A program made the position numbers and the translations under genes. Of a DNA stretch of 64,000 bases, positions 9,170-18,769 are shown piece after piece. This DNA comes from Pseudomonas yamanorum (GTDB lineage Bacteria > Pseudomonadota > Gammaproteobacteria > Pseudomonadales > Pseudomonadaceae). Numbering within the stretch: the first letter of the stretch is position 1; each line of letters starts with the position of its first letter. The stretch is from the NCBI RefSeq assembly GCF_900105735.1, contig NZ_LT629793.1, forward strand, positions 5,766,001-5,830,000, given 5' to 3'. The notes under the pieces are model-generated. The model saw only the letters and a list, made by a program, of their open reading frames with translations. It was not told where the DNA came from and made no database searches.

Positions 9170-11566
9170 ATGAAGACAACCATCGAATTGCCTCTCCTGC
9201 CGTTGCGTGATGTCGTCGTCTATCCGCACATGGTTATCCCGCTGTTCGTGGGGCGCGAGAAGTCTATCGAAGCCCTCGAGGCCGCGATGACGGGCGACAA
9301 GCAGATCCTGCTGTTGGCCCAAAGAAATCCTGCTGACGATGATCCGGGCGAAGACGCCCTGTATCGCGTTGGTACCGTTGCAACGGTCCTGCAACTGCTC
9401 AAGCTGCCTGATGGCACCGTCAAGGTGCTGGTGGAAGGTGAGCAGCGCGGTGCGGTCGAGCGCTTCATGGAAGTGGACGGCCACCTGCGCGCCGAAGTGG
9501 CGCTGATCGACGAAGTCGACGCCCCTGAGCGCGAATCCGAAGTGTTCGTGCGCAGCTTGCTGTCCCAGTTCGAGCAATACGTGCAGCTGGGCAAGAAAGT
9601 TCCTGCAGAAGTGCTCTCTTCCCTCAACAGCATTGATGAGCCAAGCCGCCTGGTCGACACCATGGCCGCGCACATGGCGCTGAAAATCGAGCAGAAGCAG
9701 GACATTCTCGAAATCATCGATTTGTCGGCCAGGGTCGAACACGTCCTGGCGCTGCTGGATGCCGAAATCGACCTGCTGCAGGTTGAGAAGCGCATTCGCG
9801 GCCGTGTCAAAAAGCAAATGGAGCGCAGCCAGCGCGAGTACTACCTGAATGAGCAGATGAAGGCCATTCAGAAAGAGCTCGGCGACAGCGAGGAAGGCCA
9901 TAACGAAATCGAAGAGCTGAAAAAGCGCATCGACGCCGCCGGCCTGCCGAAAGACGCCTTGACCAAGGCCACCGCCGAGCTGAACAAGCTCAAGCAGATG
10001 TCGCCGATGTCGGCCGAAGCCACCGTGGTTCGCTCGTATATCGACTGGCTCGTGCAGGTGCCGTGGAAGGCCCAGACCAAGGTGCGCCTGGACCTGGCTC
10101 GCGCCGAAGATATTCTGGACGCCGATCACTACGGTCTCGAAGAAGTCAAAGAACGCATCCTCGAATACCTTGCCGTGCAAAAGCGCGTGAAGAAGATTCG
10201 CGGCCCGGTGTTGTGCCTGGTCGGTCCTCCTGGCGTGGGTAAAACCTCGCTGGCCGAGTCGATTGCTCACGCAACAAACCGTAAATTCGTACGCATGGCC
10301 TTGGGTGGCGTGCGTGATGAAGCGGAAATCCGTGGTCATCGCCGGACTTATATCGGTTCGATGCCAGGAAGATTGATTCAAAAGATGACAAAGGTGGGTG
10401 TGCGCAACCCGCTGTTCCTGCTCGATGAAATCGACAAAATGGGCAGCGACATGCGTGGCGATCCGGCATCGGCTTTGCTGGAAGTGCTCGATCCTGAGCA
10501 GAACCACAATTTCAACGACCATTACCTGGAAGTCGACTACGACCTGTCCGACGTAATGTTCCTGTGCACCTCCAACTCGATGAATATTCCGCCAGCGTTG
10601 CTTGACCGGATGGAGGTGATTCGTCTGCCGGGTTACACCGAGGACGAGAAGATCAACATCGCTGTCAAATACCTCTCGCCCAAGCAGATTGCGGCCAACG
10701 GCCTGAAAAAAGGCGAGATCGAATTTGATGCCGACGCGATCCGCGACATCATTCGTTTCTACACCCGCGAGGCCGGTGTGCGGGGCCTTGAGCGTCAACT
10801 GGCGAAGATCTGCCGCAAGGCCGTGAAGGAACATGCGCTGGAAAAACGCTTCTCGGTGAAGGTCACCGCTGACCTGCTGGAACACTTCCTGGGCGTGCGT
10901 AAATTCCGCTACGGCCTGGCTGAGCAGCAGGACCAGGTGGGTCAGGTCACTGGCCTGGCGTGGACTCAAGTGGGCGGCGAATTGCTGACCATCGAGGCCG
11001 CCGTTATCCCGGGCAAAGGGCAACTGATCAAGACCGGTTCCTTGGGTGATGTGATGGTCGAATCCATCACTGCCGCGCAGACCGTGGTGCGCAGCCGCGC
11101 CAAGAGCCTGGGGATTCCCCTGGACTTCCACGAGAAGCACGACACCCACATCCACATGCCGGAAGGGGCGACCCCGAAAGACGGCCCTAGCGCAGGCGTA
11201 GGCATGTGCACGGCACTGGTATCAGCCCTGACCGGCATTCCGGTGCGCGCCGATGTCGCCATGACCGGGGAAATCACCCTGCGTGGTCAGGTACTGGCCA
11301 TTGGTGGCCTCAAAGAGAAATTGCTGGCTGCACACCGTGGTGGTATCAAGACCGTGATCATTCCTGAAGAGAATGTTCGCGACTTGAAGGAGATTCCTGA
11401 CAATATCAAGCAGGATCTGCAGATTAAACCGGTTAAATGGATTGACGAGGTCCTGCAAATTGCGCTGCAATACGCGCCGGAGCCCTTGCCGGATGTGGCT
11501 CCGGAGATAGTTGCAAAGGATGAAAAACGCGAGTCTGACTCTAAGGAAAGAATTAGCACGCATTAA
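9170..11566 (+). CDS. lon: ATP-dependent protease La
   Basis: 798 residues from ATG at 9170 (the longer frame from 9068 runs into the clpX terminator). N-terminal LON substrate domain ([22 protein letters not shown]), AAA+ module with Walker [10 protein letters not shown] (about 355) and Walker [10 protein letters not shown], then the Ser-Lys protease domain with [11 protein letters not shown] (catalytic Ser) and [14 protein letters not shown] (Lys). It degrades misfolded and regulatory cytoplasmic proteins. The acidic/charged C-terminal tail after YAPEPLP is variable in pseudomonads. Confidence 0.98.
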   Translation: MKTTIELPLLPLRDVVVYPHMVIPLFVGREKSIEALEAAMTGDKQILLLAQRNPADDDPGEDALYRVGTVATVLQLLKLPDGTVKVLVEGEQRGAVERFMEVDGHLRAEVALIDEVDAPERESEVFVRSLLSQFEQYVQLGKKVPAEVLSSLNSIDEPSRLVDTMAAHMALKIEQKQDILEIIDLSARVEHVLALLDAEIDLLQVEKRIRGRVKKQMERSQREYYLNEQMKAIQKELGDSEEGHNEIEELKKRIDAAGLPKDALTKATAELNKLKQMSPMSAEATVVRSYIDWLVQVPWKAQTKVRLDLARAEDILDADHYGLEEVKERILEYLAVQKRVKKIRGPVLCLVGPPGVGKTSLAESIAHATNRKFVRMALGGVRDEAEIRGHRRTYIGSMPGRLIQKMTKVGVRNPLFLLDEIDKMGSDMRGDPASALLEVLDPEQNHNFNDHYLEVDYDLSDVMFLCTSNSMNIPPALLDRMEVIRLPGYTEDEKINIAVKYLSPKQIAANGLKKGEIEFDADAIRDIIRFYTREAGVRGLERQLAKICRKAVKEHALEKRFSVKVTADLLEHFLGVRKFRYGLAEQQDQVGQVTGLAWTQVGGELLTIEAAVIPGKGQLIKTGSLGDVMVESITAAQTVVRSRAKSLGIPLDFHEKHDTHIHMPEGATPKDGPSAGVGMCTALVSALTGIPVRADVAMTGEITLRGQVLAIGGLKEKLLAAHRGGIKTVIIPEENVRDLKEIPDNIKQDLQIKPVKWIDEVLQIALQYAPEPLPDVAPEIVAKDEKRESDSKERISTH

Positions 11567-11589
11567 TACGTTTAAGCCTGGGGGCTTCC

Positions 11590-11618
11590 TTGACAGCTTT
11601 TTAGAGCCCTTGTTATAA
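11590..11618 (+). promoter_or_regulatory. Sigma-70 promoter of hupB
   Basis: TTGACA (11590-11595), 17-base spacer, TTATAA (11613-11618): near-consensus, about 95 bp upstream of the hupB start. Suits a highly expressed nucleoid protein. Confidence 0.75.
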
Positions 11619-11712
11619 AGCGGCTCTTAAGTGTCTGTAGGCCATTCAGCACTGGTTTTTGCTTTCACCAAAAAACTTAGAATCATACTCAATAGATAAA
11701 AGGGGACTTAGA

Positions 11713-11985
11713 GTGAACAAGTCGGAACTGATTGATGCTATCGCTGCATCTGCTGATATCCCGAAAGCCGCTGCTGGCCGTGCGCTGGACGCAGTAATCG
11801 AATCCGTCACTGGCGCTCTCAAGGCCGGCGACTCTGTGGTACTGGTTGGTTTCGGTACTTTCTCTGTGACCGATCGTCCAGCTCGCACTGGTCGTAACCC
11901 ACAGACTGGCAAGGCTCTGCAAATCGCCGCTGCCAAAAAACCAGGTTTCAAAGCCGGTAAAGCCCTGAAAGAAGCTGTTAACTAA
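11713..11985 (+). CDS. hupB: DNA-binding protein HU-beta
   Basis: 90 residues from a GTG start (11713) preceded by AGGGGACTTAGA. Full HU fold: [15 protein letters not shown] at the N terminus and the DNA-embracing arm motif [21 protein letters not shown] (about 46-66). Nucleoid architecture protein. Gene order lon-hupB-ppiD is conserved in Proteobacteria. The start 18 codons upstream is in frame but would break the universal N terminus. Confidence 0.97.
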   Translation: MNKSELIDAIAASADIPKAAAGRALDAVIESVTGALKAGDSVVLVGFGTFSVTDRPARTGRNPQTGKALQIAAAKKPGFKAGKALKEAVN

Positions 11986-12037
11986 GCTTCGCTCAAGCCT
12001 TACCCATCCGGGTCGGACGAAGGTCTGACCTGGCAGC

Positions 12038-12113
12038 GGAGCGGCAGCTGACCCAAGTATCCATCGGGTCGCCACGCCGGGGGTGTGGGTTCAAACCCCC
12101 GTCCGCTCCGCCA
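12038..12113 (+). pseudogene. Decayed tRNA-Asp-like sequence
   Basis: 76 nt beginning GGAGCGG and ending CCGCTCCGCCA: a perfect 7-bp acceptor with encoded CCA, as in tRNA-Asp. The right half (CACGCCGGGGGT, GGGTTC) also matches tRNA-Asp. The D-arm and anticodon arm do not fold: the expected GGCCTGTCACGCC is replaced by GGGTCGCCACGCC, U33 is missing, and the D-arm is replaced by a GACCC/GGGTC hairpin. The T-arm has an extra C. A terminator follows at once, as for a real tRNA gene. Either a pseudogene or a tRNA-like small RNA. Confidence 0.5.
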
Positions 12114-12120
12114 GTTACGA

Positions 12121-12150
12121 GAAGGCGCATCCTCGGATGCGCCTTTCTTC
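12121..12150 (+). terminator. Terminator after the tRNA-like sequence
   Basis: AAGGCGCATCC / GGATGCGCCTT perfect stem with a 2-base loop core and a TTCTTC tail. Confidence 0.8.
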
Positions 12151-12215
12151 TATCCGGACTCTACCCACGCTCCACGGTTGCCTAATTTTGAAGTTCAACC
12201 GTTTCTGGGGGACGC

Positions 12216-14090
12216 ATGCTGCAGAATATCAGGGACAATTCACAAGGCTGGATTGCCAAAACTATTATCGGGATCATCGTCGCATTGATGGCGTTCACCG
12301 GTATCGAGGCTATTTTTCAGGCTTCGACCAACAACAAGCAGGACGTGGCCAAGGTCAACGGTGAAGAAATCACCCAAAGTGAACTGGGCCAGGCCGTCGA
12401 CATGCAACGTCGTCAGCTGATGCAACAGCTGGGCAAGGACTTCGATGCTTCCTTGTTGGACGAAAAGCTGCTGCGCGACGCCGCTCTTAAAAGCCTGATC
12501 GATCGCAAGCTGCTGCTGCAAGGCGCTGCCGATTCGAAATTCGCTTTCTCCGAAGCTGCGCTGGATCAAGTGATCCTGCAGACGCCGGAATTCCAGGTGG
12601 ATGGCCAGTTCAACGCTGAGCGTTTCGACCAGGTGATCCGTCAGCTGGGCTACAGCCGTATGCAATTCCGTCAGATGCTGAGCCAGGAAATGCTGATCGG
12701 CCAGGTGCGTGCTGGTATTGCCGGTAGCGGTTTTGTGACTGATGCCGAAGTGCTCGCTTTCGCCCGTCTGGAAAAACAGACCCGCGACTTCGCCACCGTC
12801 AGCATCAAGGCCGACCCTGCGGCAGTGAAGATCACCGACGACGAGGTCAAGGCTTACTACGACCAGCACGCCAAAGAGTTCATGACCCCGGACCAGGTGG
12901 TCATCGACTATCTGGAGCTGAAGAAGGCTTCCTTCTTCGACCAGGTCGCGGTCAAGGACGATGAGCTGCAAGCCCTCTATCAGAAAGAAACCGCCAACCT
13001 CGCTGAACAGCGTCGCGCGGCGCACATCCTGATTGAAGTCAACGACAAGACCACTGACGAGCAGGCCAAGGCCAAGATCGAAGAGATCCAGGCACGCCTG
13101 GCCAAAGGCGAGAAATTCGAAGCCCTGGCCAAAGAGTTCTCCCAGGATCCAGGTTCTGCGAACAACGGCGGTGACCTCGGTTTCGCCGGTCCTGGCGTCT
13201 ACGACCCTGCCTTCGAAACAGCGCTGTACGCGTTGAACAAGGACCAGGTCTCGGCACCGGTGCGTTCGAGCTTCGGCTGGCACCTGATCAAGCTGTTGGG
13301 CGTTGAAGCACCAGAAGTGCCATCGTTCGCCAGCCTGAAAGACAAGCTGACCCGCGAGCTCAAGACCCAGCAGGTTGAACAGCGTTTCGTCGACGCGACC
13401 AAGCAGCTGGAAGACGCTGCATTCGAGGCTTCCGACCTGGCTCAGCCGGCGTCGGACCTGAAGCTGACCGTGCACACCTCCGCGCCGTTTGGCCGTGAAG
13501 GTGGTGAAGGCATTGCTGCAAATCGTGCCGTGGTGACCGCTGCATTCAGCCCTGAAGTACTGGATGAAGGTGCCAACAGCACCGCCATCGAGCTGGATCC
13601 GGAAACCATCGTGGTGCTGCGTGCCAAAGAGCACCTGAAGCCTACCCAGCTACCGCTGGAAAGCGTTGCCACGGCCATCCGTGCCCAGTTGACCAAGGAG
13701 CGCGCAAGCGCTGCGGCGAAGACTCACGCGGACGAGCTGATTGCCAACCTGCGTGATGGCAAGACACCGCTGAACCAGCCGGTGGATGGCCAGGCCTGGA
13801 AAGTCACCGAAGCGGCCACCCGTGGCCAGGAAGGCGTCGAGCCTGCCGTGCTGCAAGCCCTGTTCCGCATGCCAAAGCCTGCGGCCAAGGACAAGCCGAC
13901 CTTCACCAGCGTGACCCTGCCAGACGGTAGCCTGGTGATCGTGCGCTTGAGCGCGGTCAACGAAGCCGCTGCCCCGACCGATGACGAGAAGGCTCAGTAC
14001 CGCCGCTTCCTCGCTTCGCGTATCGGTCAGCAAGACTTCGCTGCCTATCGCAAGCAGCTGGAAACCAAGGCTGAGATCAAGAAGTTCTGA
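12216..14090 (+). CDS. ppiD: Periplasmic folding chaperone PpiD (SurA-N / parvulin)
   Basis: 624 residues. An N-terminal inner-membrane anchor (about 12-33), then a SurA-N-like chaperone domain ([16 protein letters not shown]), and a parvulin domain at about 267-356 ([10 protein letters not shown] ... [21 protein letters not shown]). It is anchored to the inner membrane facing the periplasm, assisting exported proteins at the Sec exit. Length matches the family. GGGGGA precedes the ATG. Confidence 0.95.
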   Translation: MLQNIRDNSQGWIAKTIIGIIVALMAFTGIEAIFQASTNNKQDVAKVNGEEITQSELGQAVDMQRRQLMQQLGKDFDASLLDEKLLRDAALKSLIDRKLLLQGAADSKFAFSEAALDQVILQTPEFQVDGQFNAERFDQVIRQLGYSRMQFRQMLSQEMLIGQVRAGIAGSGFVTDAEVLAFARLEKQTRDFATVSIKADPAAVKITDDEVKAYYDQHAKEFMTPDQVVIDYLELKKASFFDQVAVKDDELQALYQKETANLAEQRRAAHILIEVNDKTTDEQAKAKIEEIQARLAKGEKFEALAKEFSQDPGSANNGGDLGFAGPGVYDPAFETALYALNKDQVSAPVRSSFGWHLIKLLGVEAPEVPSFASLKDKLTRELKTQQVEQRFVDATKQLEDAAFEASDLAQPASDLKLTVHTSAPFGREGGEGIAANRAVVTAAFSPEVLDEGANSTAIELDPETIVVLRAKEHLKPTQLPLESVATAIRAQLTKERASAAAKTHADELIANLRDGKTPLNQPVDGQAWKVTEAATRGQEGVEPAVLQALFRMPKPAAKDKPTFTSVTLPDGSLVIVRLSAVNEAAAPTDDEKAQYRRFLASRIGQQDFAAYRKQLETKAEIKKF

Positions 14091-14107
14091 TCGCGTTACT
14101 GCCTCAA

Positions 14108-14147
14108 TAAAAAGACCCCGGCCTGAAGATACCGGGGTCTTTTTTTA
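14108..14147 (+). terminator. ppiD terminator
   Basis: AAAGACCCCGG / CCGGGGTCTTT stem with T7 tail; the A-run on the left lets it also serve nhaA on the minus strand. Confidence 0.88.
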
Positions 14148-14181
14148 TCCACTCAAGCAGCTGACTCAACGAGCCGTTGAT

Positions 14182-15516
14182 TCAACGCGCAAACTTGAAC
14201 TTGCCCCAACTCAGGCCAATCACAGCCGCCAGGGTTGAAGCGCTCAGCACACTCAGCTTGGCAGCCGACAGCAGCGTCGGATCGGAGAAGGCCAGCGACG
14301 AGATGAAAATCGACATGGTGAAACCAATTCCCGCCAGCAGGCCCACCAGGGCGACGCCGTTCCAGGTCACGCCCTCCGGCAGTTTGCAGATATTCAGTTT
14401 GACCAGCACGAAACTCGCCAGCATCACTCCCAGCGGCTTGCCGAGCACCAATGCCAGGATGACCCCCATGAACACCCCGTGGGGCAGCGGGTCGTTCAGG
14501 TTGAATCCTTGCAGGCTCACCCCCGCGTTGGCCAGGGCAAACAGTGGCATGACGCCGAAGGCCACCCATGGGTGTAACCCGGCTTGAATCCGCTGCACCG
14601 GCGGCAACATTTCCCGTTGGGCCTGTCTCAATTGCTTCAATGGCTTGGCGACCTGATGGGCACTTTCTGACGGATGCGAAAGCCGGTCCATCAGTTCGTT
14701 AAATGTGCGCCCGATGGTGTCCAGAGGGCGTTCCCGAGTCGGTCTGGAAGTGACGGGCGTTATCAGGCCAAGCATGACGCCCGCGAGCGTCGGATGGACG
14801 CCGGTCTTAAGCAAGCCAAACCAGACAATCGCCCCTGGCAACAGGTACACAACGGCCTTGCCGATGCCCATCCGCTGGAAAATCAGCACCAGCGCCAACC
14901 CACAGGCCGCGATCACCAAGCCCATGTAGTCAAGGCTTGCGGTGTAGAAGATCGCGATGATCAGGATGGCGACGATGTCATCAATGATCGCCAGCGCCAG
15001 GAGCAAGATGCGCACGCCAGCCGGAATCGATTTACCCAGCAGCGCCAGCACGCCTACGGCAAACGCGATGTCGGTAGCAGTGGGCACGGCCCAGCCGCTG
15101 GCCGCTTCGGTGCCATGATTGAGCAGGGTGTAAATCAGGGCTGGCATCAGTACGCCACCCAGCGCAGCGCCCAAGGGCAGGGTAGCGAGTTTCAGGTTGG
15201 CGAGTGCGCCGTCCCTGATCTCCTGGCGAATCTCCGCGCCCACCACCAGGAAGAAGATGGTCATCAACCCGTCGTTCACCAGGAAGTGCAACGAGCGCGA
15301 GACCGTGAAGTCTCCCAGCCCGATGGTGAGTGGGGTGTTCCAGAAGTGTTCGTAGGAATCGGCGACCGCGCTGTTGGCCCAGATCAGCGCGACAATCGCC
15401 GCCAGCAGCAACACGATGCCGCTGACGGCCTCGATGCGTGAAAATCGCTCCAATGCAGACAGGGCGCCTTCGACCAAAACCTGGGGGCGAGGAATAGCAG
15501 GGTGTTTATCAGGCAC
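14182..15516 (-). CDS. nhaA: Na+/H+ antiporter NhaA
   Basis: 444 residues from a GTG at 15516, chosen because GGAG lies 7 bases upstream; an ATG at 15600 is in frame but lacks a site. NhaA hallmarks: [14 protein letters not shown] and the double aspartate [16 protein letters not shown] that binds the exchanged ions, plus about 11 hydrophobic segments. It exchanges 2 H+ in for Na+ or Li+ out at the inner membrane. A long hydrophilic insert (around [16 protein letters not shown] to QAGLHP) lies between helices, as in the longer NhaA variants of pseudomonads. Confidence 0.95.
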   Translation of the reverse strand: MPDKHPAIPRPQVLVEGALSALERFSRIEAVSGIVLLLAAIVALIWANSAVADSYEHFWNTPLTIGLGDFTVSRSLHFLVNDGLMTIFFLVVGAEIRQEIRDGALANLKLATLPLGAALGGVLMPALIYTLLNHGTEAASGWAVPTATDIAFAVGVLALLGKSIPAGVRILLLALAIIDDIVAILIIAIFYTASLDYMGLVIAACGLALVLIFQRMGIGKAVVYLLPGAIVWFGLLKTGVHPTLAGVMLGLITPVTSRPTRERPLDTIGRTFNELMDRLSHPSESAHQVAKPLKQLRQAQREMLPPVQRIQAGLHPWVAFGVMPLFALANAGVSLQGFNLNDPLPHGVFMGVILALVLGKPLGVMLASFVLVKLNICKLPEGVTWNGVALVGLLAGIGFTMSIFISSLAFSDPTLLSAAKLSVLSASTLAAVIGLSWGKFKFAR

Positions 15517-15631
15517 GACAAATCTCCATTGGCGGCCCGACCAATGCTTATCCTTTAACCTGCGCTGTGCCGTATGCAGCAGCGCACCCAGGGCGATCAT
15601 AAGAGTTAAGAAACATCACGTCACGTTTCGT

Positions 15632-16810
15632 TTAAACATCGGTTAAACGCAACGTCGCCATCAGGGCCAGCACAACCAATGCGGCGACCGCCCATGGAAA
15701 CGATGTCACTCCCCAACCTTGTAGCAACATGCCGCCGAGCAGCCCGCCGCCGGCGATGCCCAGGTTCCATACCGTCACCAGCATTGACTGCGCGGCATCG
15801 GCTGAATCCCCGGCTGACTTGGCCAGCGCCGTTTGCAGCAATGCCGGGAGGCCGCCAAACGCCAGCCCCCATAACGCCACGGTGGTGTAGATCACGGCCG
15901 GCGAGCTAATCCAGAACGCCAGCGCCAATGCTGACAGTGCGAACATCCCGCAACTGAGCACCAACAAGGCCCGCAGCCGTTGATCAATCAGCGCGCCGAC
16001 CATCCAGATGCCCAACAGCGCTGCCAGACCAAACACCAGCAGTACCTGATCAATCTCCGCTGCCATCCCGGCGGGTACCAGGAACGGCGCGATATAGGTG
16101 TAGAGAATGTTATGGGCCAGCACGTAGGTGAAGGTCACAAACAGCACCGGACGAATTCCCGGCAGTGCCAGCACCTGACGCAGTCCCAGGCGTTTTTCTG
16201 CTCGTTGCCCGGCAAAGTCCGGGACCTGCCAGCGCACCCAGGCCAGCAGCACAACCGTCAGGCCGGTCATGATTGCAAAGCTCAGGCGCCAGCCTACCGT
16301 GGTGCCCAGGAATGTCCCGGCTGGTACGCCGAGTGACAGGGCCAATGGCGCGCCGAGCATGGCCACGGCAATTGCCCGGCCTTGCAAGTGCGGCGCAACC
16401 ATACGGCTGGCATAGCCGGCCAGCAGCGCCCAAAGCAATCCCGCGAACACCCCGGCGAAGAACCTCGCCACCAGGGTCAGCAGGTAATCGCTGGAAAACG
16501 CCGTCACACTGTTGACCAAGGCAAACCCGCCGATGGCAATCATCAGCAACGGCCGCCTGCGCCAGCCCCGGGTGGCGATGGTCAGGGGAATCGCCGCCAG
16601 CAGGGAACCAAGGGCGTAAAGGGTCACCAACTGGCCCACCAAGGCGTCGGACACCCCGAGGCCAGCGCCCATTTGCGGGAGCAGGCCCGCGGGCATGGCT
16701 TCGGTGAGGATGGTGATGAAGCCGGCGGTAGCCAATGCCAGCAGACCGCCCAGGGGCAAGCGTTCACGGCTGGCCGCAAGGGGCGGGGAAGGTAAGGCGT
16801 TGTCGCTCAT
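15632..16810 (-). CDS. MFS transporter, DHA1 family (drug/sugar exporter type)
   Basis: 392 residues with about 12 hydrophobic segments. It starts MSDNALPSPPLAASRERLP; the motif-A-like loop reads TRGWRRRPLLMIAIGGF. Closest in look to AraJ/YdhP-type DHA1 exporters of the inner membrane. The substrate cannot be told from sequence. Divergent from a LysR gene 127 bp away, which probably controls it. Confidence 0.85.
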   Translation of the reverse strand: MSDNALPSPPLAASRERLPLGGLLALATAGFITILTEAMPAGLLPQMGAGLGVSDALVGQLVTLYALGSLLAAIPLTIATRGWRRRPLLMIAIGGFALVNSVTAFSSDYLLTLVARFFAGVFAGLLWALLAGYASRMVAPHLQGRAIAVAMLGAPLALSLGVPAGTFLGTTVGWRLSFAIMTGLTVVLLAWVRWQVPDFAGQRAEKRLGLRQVLALPGIRPVLFVTFTYVLAHNILYTYIAPFLVPAGMAAEIDQVLLVFGLAALLGIWMVGALIDQRLRALLVLSCGMFALSALALAFWISSPAVIYTTVALWGLAFGGLPALLQTALAKSAGDSADAAQSMLVTVWNLGIAGGGLLGGMLLQGWGVTSFPWAVAALVVLALMATLRLTDV

Positions 16811-16937
16811 GTTGGGTGGCTCCGGTGTTCAGGCGTAAGGGCAGGGAGCCAGAGTAGGGTGCTGCACGCTGGAGAAAAACAGGCTAAGGTTCCGAACTTA
16901 TCGGACGCCAACGTCCGCAATCCTTGGGAGCGAGACG

Positions 16938-17837
16938 ATGGACAGCCTCGGCAGTATTTCAGTGTTTGTGCAGGTGGCGGAGACCCGCAGCTTTACCGAG
17001 GCCGGGCGCCTGCTGGGGGTGTCGTCCTCGGCGATTGGCAAAAGCATCGCGCGCATCGAAGAGCGCCTGGGGGTTCGGCTGTTCCATCGCAGTACCCGCA
17101 GCATCACGTTGACCAGCGAGGGCGCGCTGTTTCTCGAACGCTCCCGACGGATCCTGGCCGAGGTCGAGGCCGCAGAACAGGAACTGAGTCAGGCATCCGC
17201 CACACCCAGAGGCAAGCTGCGTGTGAGCCTGCCCCAAGTGCGCGGCCTGTTGATGCCGGTGCTGACGGATTTCATGCGGGGCTATCCCGAGATCGAGCTG
17301 GATGTGGACTTCTCCGACCGCATGGTGGACGTGATCGAGGAAGGGTTCGACGCGGTGATCCGCACCGGCAAACCCGAGGATTCGCGCTTGATGGCACGCC
17401 ACCTCGGGTATTACCGGCTGGTGCTGGTGGCCTCCCCGGAATACCTGCGCTTGCATGGCACGCCGCGTCAGCCTCGGGACTTGAACGACCACGCCTGCCT
17501 GCGCCACAAGTTCTGCGCCACCGGCAAGCTGGAAGCCTGGCCACTGCGCCCGGAACCGGGCGTGCCGGAGCCGGTCCTGCGTGCGCCGCTGGTCTCCACC
17601 ACCATCGAATCGTTGATGCATGTGGCCCATGCAGGCCTGGGGATTGCCTGCCTGCCGGACTTCATGGTCCGCGAATCGGTGGAGCAGGGCCGGTTGCAGC
17701 GGGTGCTGGACTATTACCTGGACCACAGCGGCAGTTTCTGGATGCTCTGGCCATCAAGTCGCCATGCCTCGGCGAAATTGCGCGTGTTTATCGACCATAT
17801 GGGCGAGCGGCTTTTTCCTGCAGACACCGTCCCGTAA
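16938..17837 (+). CDS. LysR-family transcriptional regulator
   Basis: 299 residues. N-terminal winged HTH (FVQVAETRSFTEAGRLLGVSSSAIGKSIARIEERLGVRLFHR) followed by a LysR effector domain (RGLLMPVLTDFMRGYPEIELDVDFSDR). CrgA/DmlR-like subgroup by the GKLRVSLP start of the effector domain. Likely regulates the divergent MFS gene and itself from the shared intergenic region. Confidence 0.9.
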   Translation: MDSLGSISVFVQVAETRSFTEAGRLLGVSSSAIGKSIARIEERLGVRLFHRSTRSITLTSEGALFLERSRRILAEVEAAEQELSQASATPRGKLRVSLPQVRGLLMPVLTDFMRGYPEIELDVDFSDRMVDVIEEGFDAVIRTGKPEDSRLMARHLGYYRLVLVASPEYLRLHGTPRQPRDLNDHACLRHKFCATGKLEAWPLRPEPGVPEPVLRAPLVSTTIESLMHVAHAGLGIACLPDFMVRESVEQGRLQRVLDYYLDHSGSFWMLWPSSRHASAKLRVFIDHMGERLFPADTVP

Positions 17838-17926
17838 GGCTGTGACGTTTTACCGACAGGAATTCGCGCGCCAAGGCCACGTTCTGTTGCACAATACCGC
17901 CCTGACTGTTTTCCTCAGGATTTTCG

Positions 17927-18769
17927 ATGTCGACATCATTTCACTTGCGTAGCCTCGGGTTGGCGCTGGTGCTGGCGGGCGCTGCGGGCTGCTCGTCACC
18001 CAAGACCGCTATTTATGAACATGAGAATTTCGACGACTCCGGTACGTTTTCCCGTGATTACCCGGTCAGTGACACCGCGGCCTGTGAAGCGGCGCGGCGT
18101 GCGCTGTTGAGCCAGGGTTACATCATTACCAGCAGCGATCCAAAGCTGGTGGCGGGTAACAAGAGCTTCCAGCAGACCGGCGAAACTCACCTGCAGATCA
18201 GCTTCAACGTGGTCTGTGCCGACGATGGCAGTGGCAATCATCACTCGACGATGTTCGCCAACGCCTTGCAGGACCGCTACGCGCTGAAGAAGGTCAATAA
18301 CTCCGCCAGCCTGGGTGTGGGGGTATTGGGTTCGGTGTCGATGCCGATTGGCTCCACCGATGATTCGATGGTCAAGGTGGCCAGCGAGACGGTGTCTGCG
18401 CCAAAGTTCTATGAGCGTTATTTCGCGCTGGTGGATGTTTTCCTGCCCCAGGAAGTGAAAAAGGCTGCGCATATTCCAGAGAAGCCCAAGGCTGACCTGG
18501 GCATTCCGGAACCAAAGGCAGCTCCGGCGGCCGATAAGGTTGAGGCGCCTAAAGAATCCTCGAAAGAAGTACCGAAAGACGCACCAGCCACACCGGCAGC
18601 CCCGGTGACGCCGGCGGTTGTGCCTGCGGCATCGGAGCCGGTTGTGCCGCCGGCAGAACCTGCGCCGATTGCTCCCAAGGAAACCCCGGCACCAGCCCCA
18701 GAGGCAACCACCCCGACGCTGCCGGCGCCGACCGAAGCGATTCCGCCCCTGCCGACGCCTGCGCAGTAA
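17927..18769 (+). CDS. DUF2242 lipoprotein
   Basis: 280 residues. Signal peptide with lipobox AAGC (Cys at about residue 22), a globular DUF2242-type domain (ENFDDSGTFSRDYPVSD ... CADDGSGNHHSTMFANALQDRYALKK) up to about residue 175, then a Pro/Ala/Glu-rich low-complexity tail of about 90 residues that may span the cell wall. Function unknown. It converges with the E1 gene with no spacer at all. Confidence 0.82.
   Translation: MSTSFHLRSLGLALVLAGAAGCSSPKTAIYEHENFDDSGTFSRDYPVSDTAACEAARRALLSQGYIITSSDPKLVAGNKSFQQTGETHLQISFNVVCADDGSGNHHSTMFANALQDRYALKKVNNSASLGVGVLGSVSMPIGSTDDSMVKVASETVSAPKFYERYFALVDVFLPQEVKKAAHIPEKPKADLGIPEPKAAPAADKVEAPKESSKEVPKDAPATPAAPVTPAVVPAASEPVVPPAEPAPIAPKETPAPAPEATTPTLPAPTEAIPPLPTPAQ

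Noticed and set aside
9083..11155. 690-codon open frame antisense to lon
   Set aside because: Shadow frame in a high-GC gene; translation shows no domain and lon is unambiguous.
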